Shown here: positions 63,209-64,000 of the stretch, piece by piece | Position numbering within the stretch: the first letter of the stretch is position 1 | How the letters are laid out: every line of letters starts with the position of its first letter | Assembly: GCA_964291635.2 (NCBI GenBank) | Contig: OZ219894.1 | Span: 131,859-195,858, forward strand | Direction of reading: 5' to 3' | Length of the DNA: 64,000 nucleotides | Source: JAPPHA01 sp964291635 | Lineage (GTDB): Bacteria; Pseudomonadota; Alphaproteobacteria; Rhodobacterales; Rhodobacteraceae | The notes under the pieces: model-generated | Told to the model about the DNA's origin: nothing | Databases searched by the model: none | Seen by the model: only the letters and a program-made list of their open reading frames with translations | Made by a program: the position numbers and the translations under genes

Positions 63209-63750
63209 ATCGAGTCCAACGGTTACCGCTGGGCACGCCTGATGAAGAAACTGCTGTGCGAGGCCTGCCACAGGGTCAACACAAGCGAAACCAAGACCCT
63301 GAGCGAGGCCGAATACCGCGCCATCCGCAAGCGATACCGAACCATCCTCACACAGGGGGCCGGGGAACTGCCCGAAATCCCCAAACGCAAGAAAGGCCAG
63401 CGCGGACGCATCGCAAAGTCCGATGCCCACAACCTGCACGAGCGGCTCAAAAAATACGAAGACGCCGTGCTGCGCTTCATACACGACCCCGATGTCAGCT
63501 TTACGAACAATGCGGCAGAAAGGGGCTTCAGGATGGCAAAGGTCAAGATGAAGGTCTCCGGATGCTTCAGAACCCGCCTCTATGCCGAATACTGGTGCCG
63601 AATCTCAAGCTACCTGCAATCAATGGCCGCAATGGGTTACAATCCACTCGTCGCCATCCAGATCGCGCTTGCAGGACGGGCCGCAGAGATGGTCAAGTAA
63701 ATAAAGAACCCCGATCTCAATCGTGAACGGGTGAGTAGTTACCAGCAGTT

Positions 63751-64000
63751 CTCATTTTGACTTTTTCGCGCTGTAACGTATTGAATATGTGCGATATTTC
63801 CGGATGCCTGAAACTATTCTGATTCCGCCGCCTACGGCACGTTCCGCTGCCCGGCGGTGATTCGCATCCGGTTTCGGCCGGTTTTCCCGCAAATTTCGCC
63901 GGTTTTCGCCATTTTGGGGATTCACAACCACCCCCATTCTGTGATTCCTGTACGCCCGTGAAGCGGTTCAAGCGATATCTGGACATTATGCGGGAAGCTT
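63751..64000. other. sequence right of the mobile region
   Basis: No gene supported. This would be continuous with the sequence left of 58786 before the IS66 insertion. Short minus-strand frames only. Confidence 0.3.

Larger units (their letters stand above)
60908..63700 (+). pseudogene. IS66 transposase (TnpC), split by an IS4 copy
   Basis: The first 322 codons (60908-61873) and the rest (63218-63700) join in frame across the insertion to give about 482 residues. Seen: N-terminal KTSKNSGIPPSQ, zinc finger CDACG...CPECRARTRGQFP, ADETGMRVDGKNNWLH (catalytic Asp), HDCWASYFSY (Asp) and, after the insertion, NNAAERGFRMAKVKMKVSG (Glu). Known: DDE transposase of IS66. As it stands a stop in the inserted sequence truncates it at ...ELAFIIESH. 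Confidence 0.9.
58794..63742 (+). mobile_element. IS66-family element with adenine methyltransferase passenger, twice interrupted
   Basis: Seen: terminal inverted repeats GTAACTACTCACCC, identical for 14 bp at both ends and beginning with the GTAA typical of IS66, and the 8-bp duplication CAGCAGTT. Without the two nested IS4 copies and their duplications the element is about 2.26 kb. It encodes a Dam-like methyltransferase overlapping a transposase (TnpC type). There is no tnpA/tnpB, as in the ISBst12 branch of IS66. The insertion split of tnpC means it cannot now move on its own, unless helped in trans. Confidence 0.88.

Overview
The window comes from a high-GC proteobacterium, most likely an alphaproteobacterium. 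The evidence is the gene content: alphaproteobacterial-type lon, tgt, sufT-like, tpiA, guaA and metA homologues. A marine or organic-sulfur/phosphorus-rich lifestyle is an inference from a DmdA-like DMSP demethylase, two sulfatases with their own transporter, a phosphonoacetate hydrolase operon and several solute ABC transporters. No rRNA, tRNA, CRISPR array or riboswitch was recognised.

Layout. 1-272: 5' end of lon (minus strand, cut by the window edge). 0.8-10.2 kb: a sugar/polyol block. A Gfo/Idh dehydrogenase, two decayed genes (a scrambled TTC38-like gene and a medium-chain dehydrogenase that has lost zinc ligands), an SMP-30 lactonase and a GMC oxidoreductase lie on the minus strand, divergent from a CUT2-type ABC importer. 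10.8-17.6 kb: a tightly overlapping minus-strand operon (small ORF, aldehyde dehydrogenase, Rieske oxygenase, two tandem paralogues of unknown family, DUF1116 protein, amidase) with a strong promoter and an overlapping palindrome at its head. Divergent from it at 17.7-19.9 kb are an aminotransferase and a two-subunit ThDP decarboxylase. 20.2-30.1 kb: LysR regulator, complete CUT1 ABC importer with an epimerase, a ceramidase-like protein and an RraA-family protein.

30.2-41.3 kb is a housekeeping core (tgt, sufT-like, IscA-like, tpiA, guaA, metA, ppk2) with an MttB-like methyltransferase, a DMT transporter, an uncharacterised ATPase and a TetR regulator between. 41.5-47.8 kb is a sulfate-ester/sulfonate utilisation cluster: sulfatase, IclR-type regulator, SsuABC-like transporter, second sulfatase; the regulator gene starts within a pair of 22-bp-spaced operator-like repeats. 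48-50.6 kb holds a DUF2852 membrane protein, an orphan YwgA/Panacea-like gene and a DmdA-like gene. 51.4-58 kb is a compact phosphonate locus: LysR, phnD, phnC, phnE, MFS carrier, phnA, with no C-P lyase genes.

58.2-63.8 kb is a mobile-element junction. Two head-to-head C-terminal tyrosine-recombinase remnants meet at a small palindrome. Beside them is an IS66-type element (14-bp terminal inverted repeats, 8-bp target duplication) that carries a Dam-like adenine methyltransferase overlapping its transposase gene. It has been hit twice, in opposite orientations, by near-identical IS4-family elements, each with its own 9-bp target duplication; one splits the IS66 transposase and the other has a frameshifted transposase. 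The methylase-bearing IS66 element and the Rieske/DUF1116 operon are the most novel-looking parts of the window.
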